64,000 nt of DNA from Sphingomonas sp. (GTDB lineage Bacteria > Pseudomonadota > Alphaproteobacteria > Sphingomonadales > Sphingomonadaceae), in NCBI RefSeq assembly GCF_017745215.1, contig NZ_JAGHZV010000002.1, positions 186,001 to 250,000 on the forward strand. Reading direction: 5' to 3'. Under the pieces are notes generated by a model that worked only from the letters and a program-made list of their open reading frames with translations, ran no database searches and was not told the origin of the DNA. Below are positions 9,974 through 17,990 of this stretch, in pieces (positions within the stretch are counted from its first letter, which is position 1; each line of letters begins with the position of its first letter). Position numbers and translations under genes: made by a program.

Positions 9974-10449
9974 GCGGCTTCTCCTTGCGGGCGGCGCGAG
10001 CGCTGGCGCGCTGCTACCGACTTGATGATGACGTGGCCCGCGCCTCCGCCTGCGCCCTCGGGCGTCGGCGAGCGGCCGTGCGCCTCGGCCGCGACGAGCA
10101 GCTCGTGCACGCGGGGGTCGTCGAACTGGGTGACGTCCTTGAGGCAGAGGTAGCGGCCCTGCCGCCCCTCGCCCTCGAGCGGCCCGTGCGGGTCGGCGAG
10201 CGAGGCGCCGTAATAGAAATAGAGCAGCACCCGGCGCGGATAGACCGCGAGCGAGATCGCGACGTCGGCGGTCTTCGGCGTCGAGGCGAAGCCGATCGCG
10301 AGTGCGTTGTAATTGTCGTAGACCAGCTCGAACGCGCCCGGGAAACGGCTGCGGAGCCGGGCTCGGGCGGCGCGAACACGATCGGCCAGCCCGGGCTCAA
10401 ACCGCGCGATGAAACGCTCGACCCGGGCTTCGCTATCGTCGCCGCTCAT
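9970..10449 (-). CDS. DUF1801-like small cytosolic protein
   Basis: The start at 10449 gives 159 residues. The core (FELVYDNYNALAIGF, LAVYPRRVLLYFYYGASL, then LKDVTQFDDPRVHELL) resembles the DUF1801/YdhG-type fold, whose function is poorly defined. The C-terminal 30 residues are basic and Arg/Gln-rich. It is first in an operon with GST and the unknown gene at 8918. A longer reading frame extends upstream through an R1 repeat and is not credible. Confidence 0.65.
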   Translation of the reverse strand: MSGDDSEARVERFIARFEPGLADRVRAARARLRSRFPGAFELVYDNYNALAIGFASTPKTADVAISLAVYPRRVLLYFYYGASLADPHGPLEGEGRQGRYLCLKDVTQFDDPRVHELLVAAEAHGRSPTPEGAGGGAGHVIIKSVAARQRSRRPQGEAA

Positions 10450-10607
10450 GCCGCTCTCCCAGGGTGGGAGTCGAACAAGTCGGCCCGGGCTGCAAGCGGA
10501 AAAGCGGTCGCTTTGCGCGGTTTCCGGGGGAGGTTTCCCGGTTCCTGTCGACGCGACATACGGCCGAACGGCTATCTCTCCAGTCTGGCGCGAGCGCCCA
10601 CTCCCGC

Positions 10608-10689
10608 CGTCATCCCGACGAAAGCCGGGACCCAGGGCCGCGAGCGGTGCGCTTCGTAACCCTGGGTCCCGGCTTTCGCCGGGATGACG
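10608..10689. repeat. Intergenic inverted repeat R1, copy 3
   Basis: This is a complete copy with near-perfect arms CGTCATCCC(G/C)... and CTGGGTCCCGGCTTTCGCCGGGATGACG around a variable 20-bp centre. Confidence 0.9.
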
Positions 10690-10768
10690 GCTAGAAAGGC
10701 AAAGACGTCCCAAAGGCCGCAGCCTCCGCTATCCTTTCCGCCCCGCCGCCCTCCCGCGAACGCCGGAA

Positions 10769-10797
10769 AGGCCCCGGCGACAAAGCGCGCCGGGCCT
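10769..10797 (-). terminator. GC-rich hairpin, possible recA terminator
   Basis: On the minus strand the sequence AGGCCCGGCG, an 8-9 nt loop and CGCCGGGGCCT followed by TTTCC forms a strong stem with one bulged C. It lies about 150 bp beyond the recA stop. The T-run is short, so intrinsic termination is only plausible. Confidence 0.35.
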
Positions 10798-10949
10798 CCC
10801 GATGGGAGCTGGTCCCGTGACCGCATCGCGAACGGCGCGCGCGGCCGAAAGTCTTGAGCTCGAACGTTGCGAACATCGTTCACCCGGGGCCCTGCCCGGC
10901 GGTCATCACAAGCCGCACACCACCCCGAGGGGCAGCAGCGGCTCGCGCC

Positions 10950-12029
10950 TCAAAGCTCGTCGTCGTCGCCTTCGCTGCCGCCGACCATCATCTCCTCGGC
11001 GACCTGCGCGGTGCGGCCGCGGATCGCAGCCTCGAGCCGGTTGCAGACGTCGGCATTCTCCTTGAGGAAGGTCTTGGCGTTCTCGCGGCCCTGGCCGATG
11101 CGGACGCTGTCGTAGCTGAACCACGAGCCCGACTTTTCGACCAGCCCGGCCTTGACCCCGAGATCGAGGATCTCGCCGATCTTCGAGATGCCCTCGCCGT
11201 ACATGATGTCGAACTCGACCTGCTTGAACGGCGGCGCCACCTTGTTCTTCACCACCTTCACGCGGGTGGTGTTGCCGATGATGTCCTCGCGGTCCTTGAT
11301 CTGGCCGGTGCGGCGGATGTCGAGGCGCACCGAGGCGTAGAACTTCAGCGCATTGCCGCCCGTGGTGGTCTCGGGATTGCCGTACATCACGCCGATCTTC
11401 ATGCGCAGCTGGTTGATGAAGATCACCATGCAGCGCGAGCGGCTGATCGAGCCGGTGAGCTTGCGCAGCGACTGCGACATGAGGCGCGCCTGCAGGCCGA
11501 CATGGCTGTCGCCCATCTCGCCCTCGATTTCCGCCCGCGGCACCAGCGCCGCGACCGAATCGACCACCAGCACGTCGATCGCGTTCGAGCGCACCAGCGT
11601 GTCGGTGATCTCGAGCGCCTGCTCGCCGGTGTCGGGCTGCGACACGATCAGCTCGTCGATGTTGACGCCCAGCTTCTTGGCATAGACCGGATCGAGCGCA
11701 TGCTCGGCGTCGACGAAGGCCGCGGTGCCGCCGTTCTTCTGCGCCTCGGCGATGACGTGGAGCGCGAGCGTCGTCTTGCCCGAGCTCTCCGGCCCATAGA
11801 CTTCGATCACGCGCCCGCGCGGCAGCCCGCCGACGCCCAGCGCGATGTCGAGTCCCAGCGACCCGGTCGAGATCGCCTCGACCTGCATCGCCTCCTTCGA
11901 GCCCAGCCGCATCGCGCTGCCCTTGCCGAAGGCGCGGTCGATCTGCGCGAGCGCGGCGTCGAGCGCCTTCTGACGATCGTTGTTCGGAGCTGCCATCTTG
12001 TTGTCGATCACCTTGAGAGAAGCCGCCAT
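10950..12029 (-). CDS. recA: Recombinase RecA
   Basis: RecA forms the ATP-dependent filament for homologous recombination and triggers LexA self-cleavage. The ATG at 12029 gives 359 residues and is preceded by GAGGG 7 nt upstream. An alternative ATG at 12071 lies closer to the SOS box and lacks a ribosome site. Walker A is GPESSGKT at residues 79-86, the polymerisation and DNA-binding loops are intact, and the C-terminus is acidic (GDDDEL), as in other RecA proteins. An SOS box lies about 80 bp upstream of the start. Confidence 0.99.
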   Translation of the reverse strand: MAASLKVIDNKMAAPNNDRQKALDAALAQIDRAFGKGSAMRLGSKEAMQVEAISTGSLGLDIALGVGGLPRGRVIEVYGPESSGKTTLALHVIAEAQKNGGTAAFVDAEHALDPVYAKKLGVNIDELIVSQPDTGEQALEITDTLVRSNAIDVLVVDSVAALVPRAEIEGEMGDSHVGLQARLMSQSLRKLTGSISRSRCMVIFINQLRMKIGVMYGNPETTTGGNALKFYASVRLDIRRTGQIKDREDIIGNTTRVKVVKNKVAPPFKQVEFDIMYGEGISKIGEILDLGVKAGLVEKSGSWFSYDSVRIGQGRENAKTFLKENADVCNRLEAAIRGRTAQVAEEMMVGGSEGDDDEL

Positions 12030-12106
12030 GTCGATGCCCTCGCCGCTAGTGGATGTCCACTGTTCGTTCAATGCCGTGAACAGCGTGTACGTGAAATGTT
12101 CTCACG

Positions 12107-12121
12107 GAACAAGAGGGGAAC
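12107..12121 (-). promoter_or_regulatory. SOS box of recA (GTTC-N7-GTTC)
   Basis: The plus strand reads GAAC-AAGAGGG-GAAC, which is GTTC-N7-GTTC on the recA strand and is the direct-repeat LexA site known from Alphaproteobacteria. A possible promoter, TTGTTC-N17-TACACG, overlaps it, so LexA binding would block the -35 region. A GTTC-N8-GAAC inverted repeat lies just downstream at 12066-12081. Confidence 0.85.
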
Positions 12122-12147
12122 TGTTGGAAATTTTCACAACCCTGAAC

Positions 12148-12299
12148 GCCTGTTCGCGAAACGCGCGAAAGAGCGCGTTTCGAGGCGGTGCCGGCCCACT
12201 CCCCCGCCCGGCCACCCATAGAATACCCTGGCGTTGGGTGGCCGGGCGGGGGAGTGGGCCGGCACCGCCATGCGCCATGAGGCGCATTCCCAAACAGAC
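12148..12299. mobile_element. Composite hairpin element R2, copy A (MITE-like)
   Basis: The 152-bp element has short terminal inverted repeats: GCCTGTTCG at 12148-12156 and CAAACAGAC at 12291-12299. Inside are three hairpins in order. Hairpin A is CGAAACGCGC/GCGCGTTTCG (12157-12182). The central stem has perfect 35-bp arms (12184-12218 and 12235-12269) around a 16-nt loop. Hairpin C is ATGCGCC-ATGA-GGCGCAT (12270-12287). A second copy in the opposite orientation is at 53812-53956. No coding capacity is seen. It sits between divergent recA and glpK. Confidence 0.7.
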
Positions 12300-12346
12300 T
12301 CCGCGCCCGCTTCCCCAACCGCATCGCGCGCGCTAGCCTCGCGCGC

Positions 12347-13825
12347 ATGGGAGAGGCATTGCTCGTCATCGACGAAGGCACCACGTCCACGCGCGCGATG
12401 CTGTTCGCGCCCGACGGCCGCTGCCTCGCCACCGAACAGCGCGAGCTGACCCAGCATTATCCCGCCCCCGGCCTCGTCGAGCATGACGCCGCCGAGATCT
12501 GGGAGCGCACCCTCGCCTGCGCCGCCGCGATGGTCGAGCGCGCGGGCGGCGCCGAGCGGATCGCCGCGATCGGCATCACCAACCAGCGCGAAACGGTGGT
12601 GTTCTGGGACCGCACCACCGGCGAGCCGCTCGCACCCGCGATCGTGTGGCAGGACCGCCGCACCGCCGCGATCTGCCGCGACTTCAAGGACCAGGGCGAG
12701 GAGCCCGGCGTCCAGGCACGCACCGGGCTGCTGCTCGACCCCTATTTCAGCGGCACCAAGATCGGCTGGGCGATGGCGAACTGGCCGCAGCTTGCCGAAG
12801 CGGGCGACCGGCTCGCCGTGGGCACGATCGAGAGCTGGCTGGTGTGGAAGCTGACGGCCAACGAAAACCGGGGCGGGCTTCATATCACCGACGCGACCAA
12901 CGCCAGCCGCACCTTGCTGATGGGCCTGGGCTCGGGCGCGTGGAGCGATGGCCTCATCGAGCTGTTCGGCGCGCCGCGCGAGGCGCTGCCCGAGATCGTC
13001 GACTGCGCGGGCCGCTTCGGCGAGACGCGGCTGTTCGGCGCGCCGATCCCGATCTGCGGGCTCGCCGGCGACCAGCAGGCAGCGACGGTCGGCCAGGCGT
13101 GCCTTTCGCCCGGCGACACCAAGGGCACCTATGGCACCGGCGCCTTCGTGCTCACCAATGCCGGCAACCGCCAGCCGCGCTCGTCGAACCGGCTGCTCGC
13201 CACCGTGCTCTGGCAGCTCGGCGGACGGCGGACCTATGCGCTCGAAGGCTCGGTGTTCGTCGCGGGCAGCCTGGTGCAATGGCTGCGCGATTCGGTGAAG
13301 CTGATCGCGACCTCGCAGGAGACCGAGGCGATCGCGCGCTCGGTGGCCGATAACGGCGGGGTCTATCTGGTGCCGGCGCTCTCGGGGCTGGGCGCGCCCT
13401 GGTGGGAGCCCGAGGCGCGCGCGGCGATCACCGGGTTGAGCTTCGCGACCGGGCGGGCGCATATCGTCCGCGCGGCGCTCGAGGCACAGGCGCACCAGAG
13501 TCACGATTTGAAGACTGCCTTCGCCGCCGATGGGGCGGACTGGGGGCGGCTGCGCGTCGACGGCGGGATGGTGACCAACGACTGGATCGCGCAGGACCTG
13601 GCCGACATCCTGGGGATCCCGGTGGACCGGCCGGCGTTCGCCGAGACGACCGCGCTGGGCGCGGCGATGCTCGCGGGGGTGGGCTGCGGGTGGTTCGCGG
13701 ACCTGGAGGCGGCTTCGGCGATGCGCGGCGCGGGGACGACGTTCGAGCCGGGGATGGACGCGCGGGTTCGCGAGACGCGGCTCGAAGGATGGTCGCGGGG
13801 GGTTCGGTCGGTGGTTGGACAGTGA
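12347..13825 (+). CDS. glpK: Glycerol kinase
   Basis: This FGGY-family kinase phosphorylates glycerol to glycerol 3-phosphate in the cytoplasm. The 492 residues are full length. The nucleotide-binding motif DEGTTSTRAMLF is near residue 9, the substrate-binding RETVVFWDR is near 83, and the second ATPase block GTYGTGAFVLTNAG is near 260. The C-terminal DGGMVTNDW and GAAMLAGVGCGW motifs are present. No glpD or glpF lies beside it, so it is a stand-alone gene here. The R2 element fills its upstream region. Confidence 0.95.
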   Translation: MGEALLVIDEGTTSTRAMLFAPDGRCLATEQRELTQHYPAPGLVEHDAAEIWERTLACAAAMVERAGGAERIAAIGITNQRETVVFWDRTTGEPLAPAIVWQDRRTAAICRDFKDQGEEPGVQARTGLLLDPYFSGTKIGWAMANWPQLAEAGDRLAVGTIESWLVWKLTANENRGGLHITDATNASRTLLMGLGSGAWSDGLIELFGAPREALPEIVDCAGRFGETRLFGAPIPICGLAGDQQAATVGQACLSPGDTKGTYGTGAFVLTNAGNRQPRSSNRLLATVLWQLGGRRTYALEGSVFVAGSLVQWLRDSVKLIATSQETEAIARSVADNGGVYLVPALSGLGAPWWEPEARAAITGLSFATGRAHIVRAALEAQAHQSHDLKTAFAADGADWGRLRVDGGMVTNDWIAQDLADILGIPVDRPAFAETTALGAAMLAGVGCGWFADLEAASAMRGAGTTFEPGMDARVRETRLEGWSRGVRSVVGQ

Positions 13826-13878
13826 CATCCTTCCGATACAATGTATCATCTCTCTCGAAACAACCCGAGGAGGAGAGG

Positions 13879-14607
13879 ATGCGTCATTTGCTCAAGCCCT
13901 GGCTCGCGCTTGCGCCGCTGGTGGTGCTCGCGGCCTGCGCGCCGCCGCGGCCCGATCCGCGCGGGGTGCGGCCCGAGGAAGTGCTGCTCCAGGTCAGCGC
14001 CACCGGCCAGGCCGATACCACGCCGGACCAGGCGCGCTTCCAGATCGGCGTCTCCTCGATCGGCGCCGACGCCCAGGCCGCGACTGCGGCGAACAATGCC
14101 AAGATGCAGGCGGTGATGGCCGCGCTCAAGGCGCTGGGCGTCACCGATGCCGATGTCCAGACGCGCCAGCTCACCGTCGCGCGCCAGGACTGGGGTCCCA
14201 ACAAGGGCAAGTTCGAAGCGAACAACGTCGTCGAGGTGCGCGTGCGCGACGTCGCCAAGGCCGGCCCCGCGATCGCCGCGGCGACGCAGGCGGGCGTCAA
14301 TGTGATGTGGGGCCCGAACCTCAGCATCGCCGATCCCGAGGCGAGCGGGCGCAGCGCCTATGCCGCCGCCTACAAGGCCGCGCGCGCCCGGGCGGAGGCC
14401 TATGCCCAGGCGGCGGGGATGAAGGTCGCGCGCGTGCTGCGGATCAGCGATGTCGGCGGCGTCACGGTGCCGCTCCCGCCGATGGCGGCGTATGAAGCCA
14501 TGGATCAGGCGCGCGTGGCGGCGGCTCCGGTCGCGCCGCCGGTGATGGCGGGGACGAGCACGCAGCAGGTGAGCGTAAACGTCGACTTTGCGCTCGCACC
14601 CAAATGA
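13879..14607 (+). CDS. SIMPL-domain (DUF541) lipoprotein
   Basis: The 242-residue protein starts at the ATG at 13879, directly behind a GAGGAGAGG ribosome site. The leader ends in the lipobox LAAC with Cys20, so it should be lipid-anchored in the periplasm. The rest matches the SIMPL/DUF541 fold: VSATGQADTTPDQARFQIGV at the start, NNVVEVRVRD in the middle and the C-terminal strand VSVNVDFAL. Known SIMPL proteins have loosely defined stress or envelope roles. The gene is downstream of glpK and convergent with the next gene. Confidence 0.88.
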   Translation: MRHLLKPWLALAPLVVLAACAPPRPDPRGVRPEEVLLQVSATGQADTTPDQARFQIGVSSIGADAQAATAANNAKMQAVMAALKALGVTDADVQTRQLTVARQDWGPNKGKFEANNVVEVRVRDVAKAGPAIAAATQAGVNVMWGPNLSIADPEASGRSAYAAAYKAARARAEAYAQAAGMKVARVLRISDVGGVTVPLPPMAAYEAMDQARVAAAPVAPPVMAGTSTQQVSVNVDFALAPK

Positions 14608-14613
14608 GGTCGA

Positions 14614-14645
14614 GCCCGGCGCGCGGGATCAATCGCGCGCCGGGC
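14614..14645. terminator. Bidirectional hairpin between convergent genes
   Basis: A perfect 11-bp stem, GCCCGGCGCGC (14614-14624) and GCGCGCCGGGC (14635-14645), follows the SIMPL stop codon and overlaps the last codons of the opposite gene. There is no strong T-run. Confidence 0.5.
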
Positions 14646-15261
14646 AATTCCAGCCGTCGGCGGTGGTGCGCAGCGGCGCGTCGGAGAAGAAATAGCGGCG
14701 GAACTCGAGGTCGCTGAACGCGCTCGGCCAGGTCCCGCGCTTGTAGACGAAGCGAGCGGGGCCGGCGCCGCGCAGCTCGAAGGCGTCGACGCCGAGCCGG
14801 TAGCAGAGGTCGCCAGGCAGCTTGACCACCTGACGCTCCAGCCCCGCCCAATGCTCGCGCACGCCCGCGCGCGACGAATCGATCCAGCGCATCGAGAGCC
14901 CGCACAGCCCGAGCAGCCCCAGCCCGACCAGGAACAGGAGGCCGCGCTGCCACTTGCCGTTGAACAGGAGGAGCAGCAGCACCCCGCCCCCTCCCAGCGC
15001 AAGCGTGAGGACCAGCGGGGCGTGGACGCCGTCGTTGGGCGTGTCGGGGATGGTGCCGAGCGCGGCCCAGTGCCAGCCGATCACGCCGATCGCGCCGAGG
15101 CAGATCAGCCAGGCGAGCGCGCGCAGCAGCCGCTTGACGGGCCCGGAGCGCGGATAGGGCGTCCCGGCCTCGCCCTCGTCCTCTGCGTGATGCGAGAGCA
15201 TCGCTTCGATCTCGGCCCGCTCCACCGCCGAAACGCCCCGCAGCGCATCGTCCTGGCTCAT
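14629..15261 (-). CDS. Membrane protein of unknown function
   Basis: The ATG at 15261 has GGGGGAAT upstream and gives 210 residues. The first 60 residues are hydrophilic. Three transmembrane segments follow near residues 50-70 (LAWLICLGAIGVIGWHWAAL), 80-100 and 105-125. A C-terminal region of about 85 residues contains two cysteines (DLCYRLGVD and WNCPARD). The fold is not recognised. It may be first in a unit with nothing else, since the next gene upstream is 98 bp away. Confidence 0.65.
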   Translation of the reverse strand: MSQDDALRGVSAVERAEIEAMLSHHAEDEGEAGTPYPRSGPVKRLLRALAWLICLGAIGVIGWHWAALGTIPDTPNDGVHAPLVLTLALGGGGVLLLLLFNGKWQRGLLFLVGLGLLGLCGLSMRWIDSSRAGVREHWAGLERQVVKLPGDLCYRLGVDAFELRGAGPARFVYKRGTWPSAFSDLEFRRYFFSDAPLRTTADGWNCPARD

Positions 15262-15358
15262 CGATTCCCCCGCCTTGCCCTGCGCGAGCATAGCGGGCGA
15301 GCGACGCGGCGTCTCGTGCCGTAACGGTACTGTTACCGCGTCATGGCCGTGGGTGCCC

Positions 15359-15964
15359 CTAGCCCCACATCTCCCGGAATTCCCCCGGCCAGAAGCGGCA
15401 CGGCGCGATCATGATCTGGTCGGTCACTTCCGGGAGCACCAGCAACGGCAGCGGCGCCGACTTGAGGATACCGTCGGGCAAATGCTTCCGGTCGACGAAG
15501 ATCGACGTCATCAGCGTGGGGTACGCCGGGCTCAGCCGCTCGGGGATCGCGATGCCGCGCTTCCGCAGCATCTCGTCCGCGAGCAGCGCGCCGAAGGCGA
15601 CGAGCTCGGGGTCGTAGGGATAGCGTTCCTTGAAGCTGTAGAGCGCGTGCGCGGTCTCGAACATCGGCTCGGGATCGGCGAGGCTCGCCGGGTCGAGCGA
15701 ATAGAGCGCGTCGGCCGGCGCGTTGAGCTTGCCGCCGGCGCCCTCGGTGCTGAACAGGATGCGGTTGGCCTGGACGATCACGCCCCACGCCAGCCGGCCC
15801 TCGCTGAGCAGCGCATCCTGGCTCTCGAACAGCGCCTGCATATCGCTGTCCTGCGCGAGCCACGCGGGCGGGCGCATCCGCCAGCTCCGTCGCAACCAGC
15901 CGATCCGGCGCGGCGCCGGGCCCATCGCGCGCTCGATCGCGCCGAGAATCGCTGCATAGTCCAT
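15359..15964 (-). CDS. Hypothetical cytosolic protein
   Basis: The 201-residue protein has no signal peptide or membrane segment and matches no family I know. It contains the aromatic-rich stretch RRIGWLRRSWRMRPPAWLAQ near residue 20 and a C-terminal part that reads as mixed alpha/beta (VEVTD-like strand LPLLVLPEVTDQIMIAPCRF). A TTG one codon upstream is an alternative start, and no good ribosome site is visible for either. Codon use matches neighbouring genes, which supports it being real. Confidence 0.55.
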   Translation of the reverse strand: MDYAAILGAIERAMGPAPRRIGWLRRSWRMRPPAWLAQDSDMQALFESQDALLSEGRLAWGVIVQANRILFSTEGAGGKLNAPADALYSLDPASLADPEPMFETAHALYSFKERYPYDPELVAFGALLADEMLRKRGIAIPERLSPAYPTLMTSIFVDRKHLPDGILKSAPLPLLVLPEVTDQIMIAPCRFWPGEFREMWG

Positions 15965-15996
15965 CAAGGGAGGGTTCTAGGGTTTGGCTCCTCGGT

Positions 15997-16078
15997 CGTC
16001 ATCCCGGCGAAAGCCGGGACCCAGGGCCACGGGCGATGTGGCTTGCTGCCCTGGGTCCCGGCTTTCGCCGGGATGACG
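15997..16078. repeat. Intergenic inverted repeat R1, copy 4
   Basis: This is a complete copy with perfectly matching outer arms CGTCATCCCGGCGAAAGCCG and CGGCTTTCGCCGGGATGACG. It lies between two minus-strand genes. Confidence 0.92.
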
Positions 16079-16096
16079 GCTTTGAGATGGGTTGAG

Positions 16097-17851
16097 CTAA
16101 GCGACCCCCTCGCCTGCGAACATCGCCTTCAGCTCGCGCTTCAGGATCTTGCCGTTGGCGTTCCTGGGCAGCGTCTCGGGGACGAACTTGATCGACACCG
16201 GTACCTTGAACCCCGCGAGCCGCTCGCGCACCCAGGCCTGGAGCTCGGCCTCGCTCGCCTCGCTCCCCGGCGCGAGGTGCACCACCGCGGCGGGCTCCTC
16301 GCCCAGCGTCTTGTGCGGCACGCCGATCAGCGCCGCGTCGGTCACTGCCGGGTGCGCGTAGAGCACGTCCTCGACTTCGCTCGAATAGATGTTCTCGCCG
16401 CCGCGGATCACGATGTCCTTCGCCCGGTCGACGATGTAGAGGAACCCCTCCTCGTCGATCCGCGCGAGGTCGCCGGTGCGCACCCAGCCGTCGACGAACG
16501 TCTCGGCGGTCGCCTCGGGCTTGTTCCAATAGCCCTTCACGATCATCGGCCCGCGCGCCCAGAGCTCGCCGACCTCGCCGACGCCGAGCTCGCGCGTCGC
16601 ATCGACGTCCATCACCTTGATGTCCGCTGGCGCGACCGGCTGGCCGGCGCTGTTGGGGCGCGTCAGATAGTCCTCGGCCGAATGCTGGGTGACGGTCGCG
16701 GTGGTCTCGGTCATCCCCCAGCCGTTGCCGGGGAGCGCGCCGAACTCCTCGTAGATGCGCTTGACCAGCTCGGGCGCCGAGGGCGCTCCCCCATAGGCGA
16801 TCGTGTCGAGGGTCGAGAGGTCGTAGTTGCCGCGCTCGGGATGCTCGAGCAGCTGCCAGGCGATCGTCGGCACGCCGCCGGTCTGGTTGACCTTCTCGCG
16901 CTGGATGATCTCCATCGCGAGGACGGGATCCCATTTGTGCATGAACACCATCGTGCTGCCCGCCGCGATCACCGTCATCATCGCGGCGCTGCAGGCGGTG
17001 ACGTGGAACAGCGGGATCACGAGCAGCACCACCTTGTGCGGCGGCATCTCGGGCGGGATCTCGCCCCGGCGCAGCATCGCGCGCGCCGCGGTATAGCCGC
17101 TCGACAATATGTTGGTGACGAAGTTGCGGTGCGTGCCGAGCGCACCCTTGGGGTGGCCGGTGGTGCCGCTGGTGTAGAAGATCGTCGCTTCGTCGTCGGG
17201 CAGCACCTCGACGTCGGGCAGGCCGATGTCGGGAAGCGAGCCCCAGTCCTTCGAGGTGCCGATCAGCACCTCGAGCCGGCTCGCGCCCTCGATCTCGCCG
17301 CGGCCGCGCGCGACCACCACCTTCTCGAGCGCGGGCAGCTTGTCATAGCATTGCTTGAGCCGGTCGTGCCGCTCGCCGTCGACGACGAGCAGCTTCGCGC
17401 CCGAATCGAGCATCGCATATTGGAGCTCGCTGCCGGTCCACCAGGCGTTGAGCGGCACCGCGATCGCGCCGATGCTCACGATCGCGAAGAACGCCACCGG
17501 CCATTCGGGCAGGTTGCGCATCGCCAGCGCGACGCGGTCGCCCTTCCCCACCCCTGCCTCGCGCAGCTTCGCCGCGAAATGGCAGACCGCGCGGTAATGC
17601 GCCTCGTAGGTGACGCGCTCGTCCTTGTAGACGGTGAAATCGCGCTCGCCGTACGCCCGCACCAGCTGGGTGAGCACGCGGAGGCTGGGCGGCGCCTGTT
17701 TCCACACCCGCGTCGGCACGCCGCGGATCTCCACCGTCTCGGTCTCGAACCTGGCACCCGGTGCCGTGAGCAGCGCCTTCACCTGGTCATGCGACATGGC
17801 CGGCCACGCCGGATCGATGGGGACGATCGGTTCGGGAGTCGCTGTCGGCAC
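16097..17851 (-). CDS. Acyl-CoA synthetase (class I adenylate-forming ligase)
   Basis: The 584-residue enzyme activates a carboxylic acid with ATP and CoA. The P-loop-like motif IFYTSGTTGHPKGA is near residue 220 and the A5 motif NGWGMTETTA near 380. The hinge sequence TGDLARIDEEGFLYIVDRAKD and the catalytic lysine region LPRNANGKILKREL close the C-terminal domain. A GTG at 17851 with GGAGAG upstream is used as start; an ATG 18 codons in is the alternative. The substrate is probably a medium/long-chain or cyclic acid, given the acyl-CoA dehydrogenases nearby. It is divergent from the serine hydrolase. Confidence 0.92.
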   Translation of the reverse strand: MPTATPEPIVPIDPAWPAMSHDQVKALLTAPGARFETETVEIRGVPTRVWKQAPPSLRVLTQLVRAYGERDFTVYKDERVTYEAHYRAVCHFAAKLREAGVGKGDRVALAMRNLPEWPVAFFAIVSIGAIAVPLNAWWTGSELQYAMLDSGAKLLVVDGERHDRLKQCYDKLPALEKVVVARGRGEIEGASRLEVLIGTSKDWGSLPDIGLPDVEVLPDDEATIFYTSGTTGHPKGALGTHRNFVTNILSSGYTAARAMLRRGEIPPEMPPHKVVLLVIPLFHVTACSAAMMTVIAAGSTMVFMHKWDPVLAMEIIQREKVNQTGGVPTIAWQLLEHPERGNYDLSTLDTIAYGGAPSAPELVKRIYEEFGALPGNGWGMTETTATVTQHSAEDYLTRPNSAGQPVAPADIKVMDVDATRELGVGEVGELWARGPMIVKGYWNKPEATAETFVDGWVRTGDLARIDEEGFLYIVDRAKDIVIRGGENIYSSEVEDVLYAHPAVTDAALIGVPHKTLGEEPAAVVHLAPGSEASEAELQAWVRERLAGFKVPVSIKFVPETLPRNANGKILKRELKAMFAGEGVA

Positions 17852-17990
17852 TGGGTCTCGCTCTCCGTTGTCGAAACTCGGGTTTGCCCCCGGCTTCCTC
17901 GGTTGCTTTCGAACTAATGTTGATTCATGGCGCGCTCAAGGCAATAGGAAAGGCGCCGCGCGCCGGCACTTGTGGCCGAACGATTCGAAA

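Larger units (their letters stand above)
10450..10949. other. Intergenic region between recA and the DUF1801-GST operon
   Basis: About 500 bp hold one complete R1 repeat (10608-10689) and a GC-rich hairpin (10769-10797). The reading frames here run through the R1 repeat and show no conserved domain or ribosome site, so I call no gene. The promoter of the minus-strand DUF1801-GST operon should lie within the first 150 bp above 10449. Confidence 0.5.

Noticed and set aside
10455..10490. tRNA-like end GGGAGTCGAAC near 10465
   Set aside because: No matching acceptor stem, anticodon arm or CCA-type end could be folded around it.
10572..10883. 103-codon minus-strand frame downstream of recA
   Set aside because: It translates through an R1 repeat (the [12 protein letters not shown] peptide) and has no ribosome site or domain.
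12148..12299. Considered as a CRISPR array or toxin-antitoxin locus
   Set aside because: There are only three unlike hairpins and no repeated spacer-repeat unit or coding frame; a composite hairpin element explains it better.
15275..17917. Very long open frame (880 codons) antisense to the acyl-CoA synthetase
   Set aside because: Arg/Asp/His-rich shadow translation typical of high-GC codon bias; no domain, and the opposite strand encodes a full conserved enzyme.
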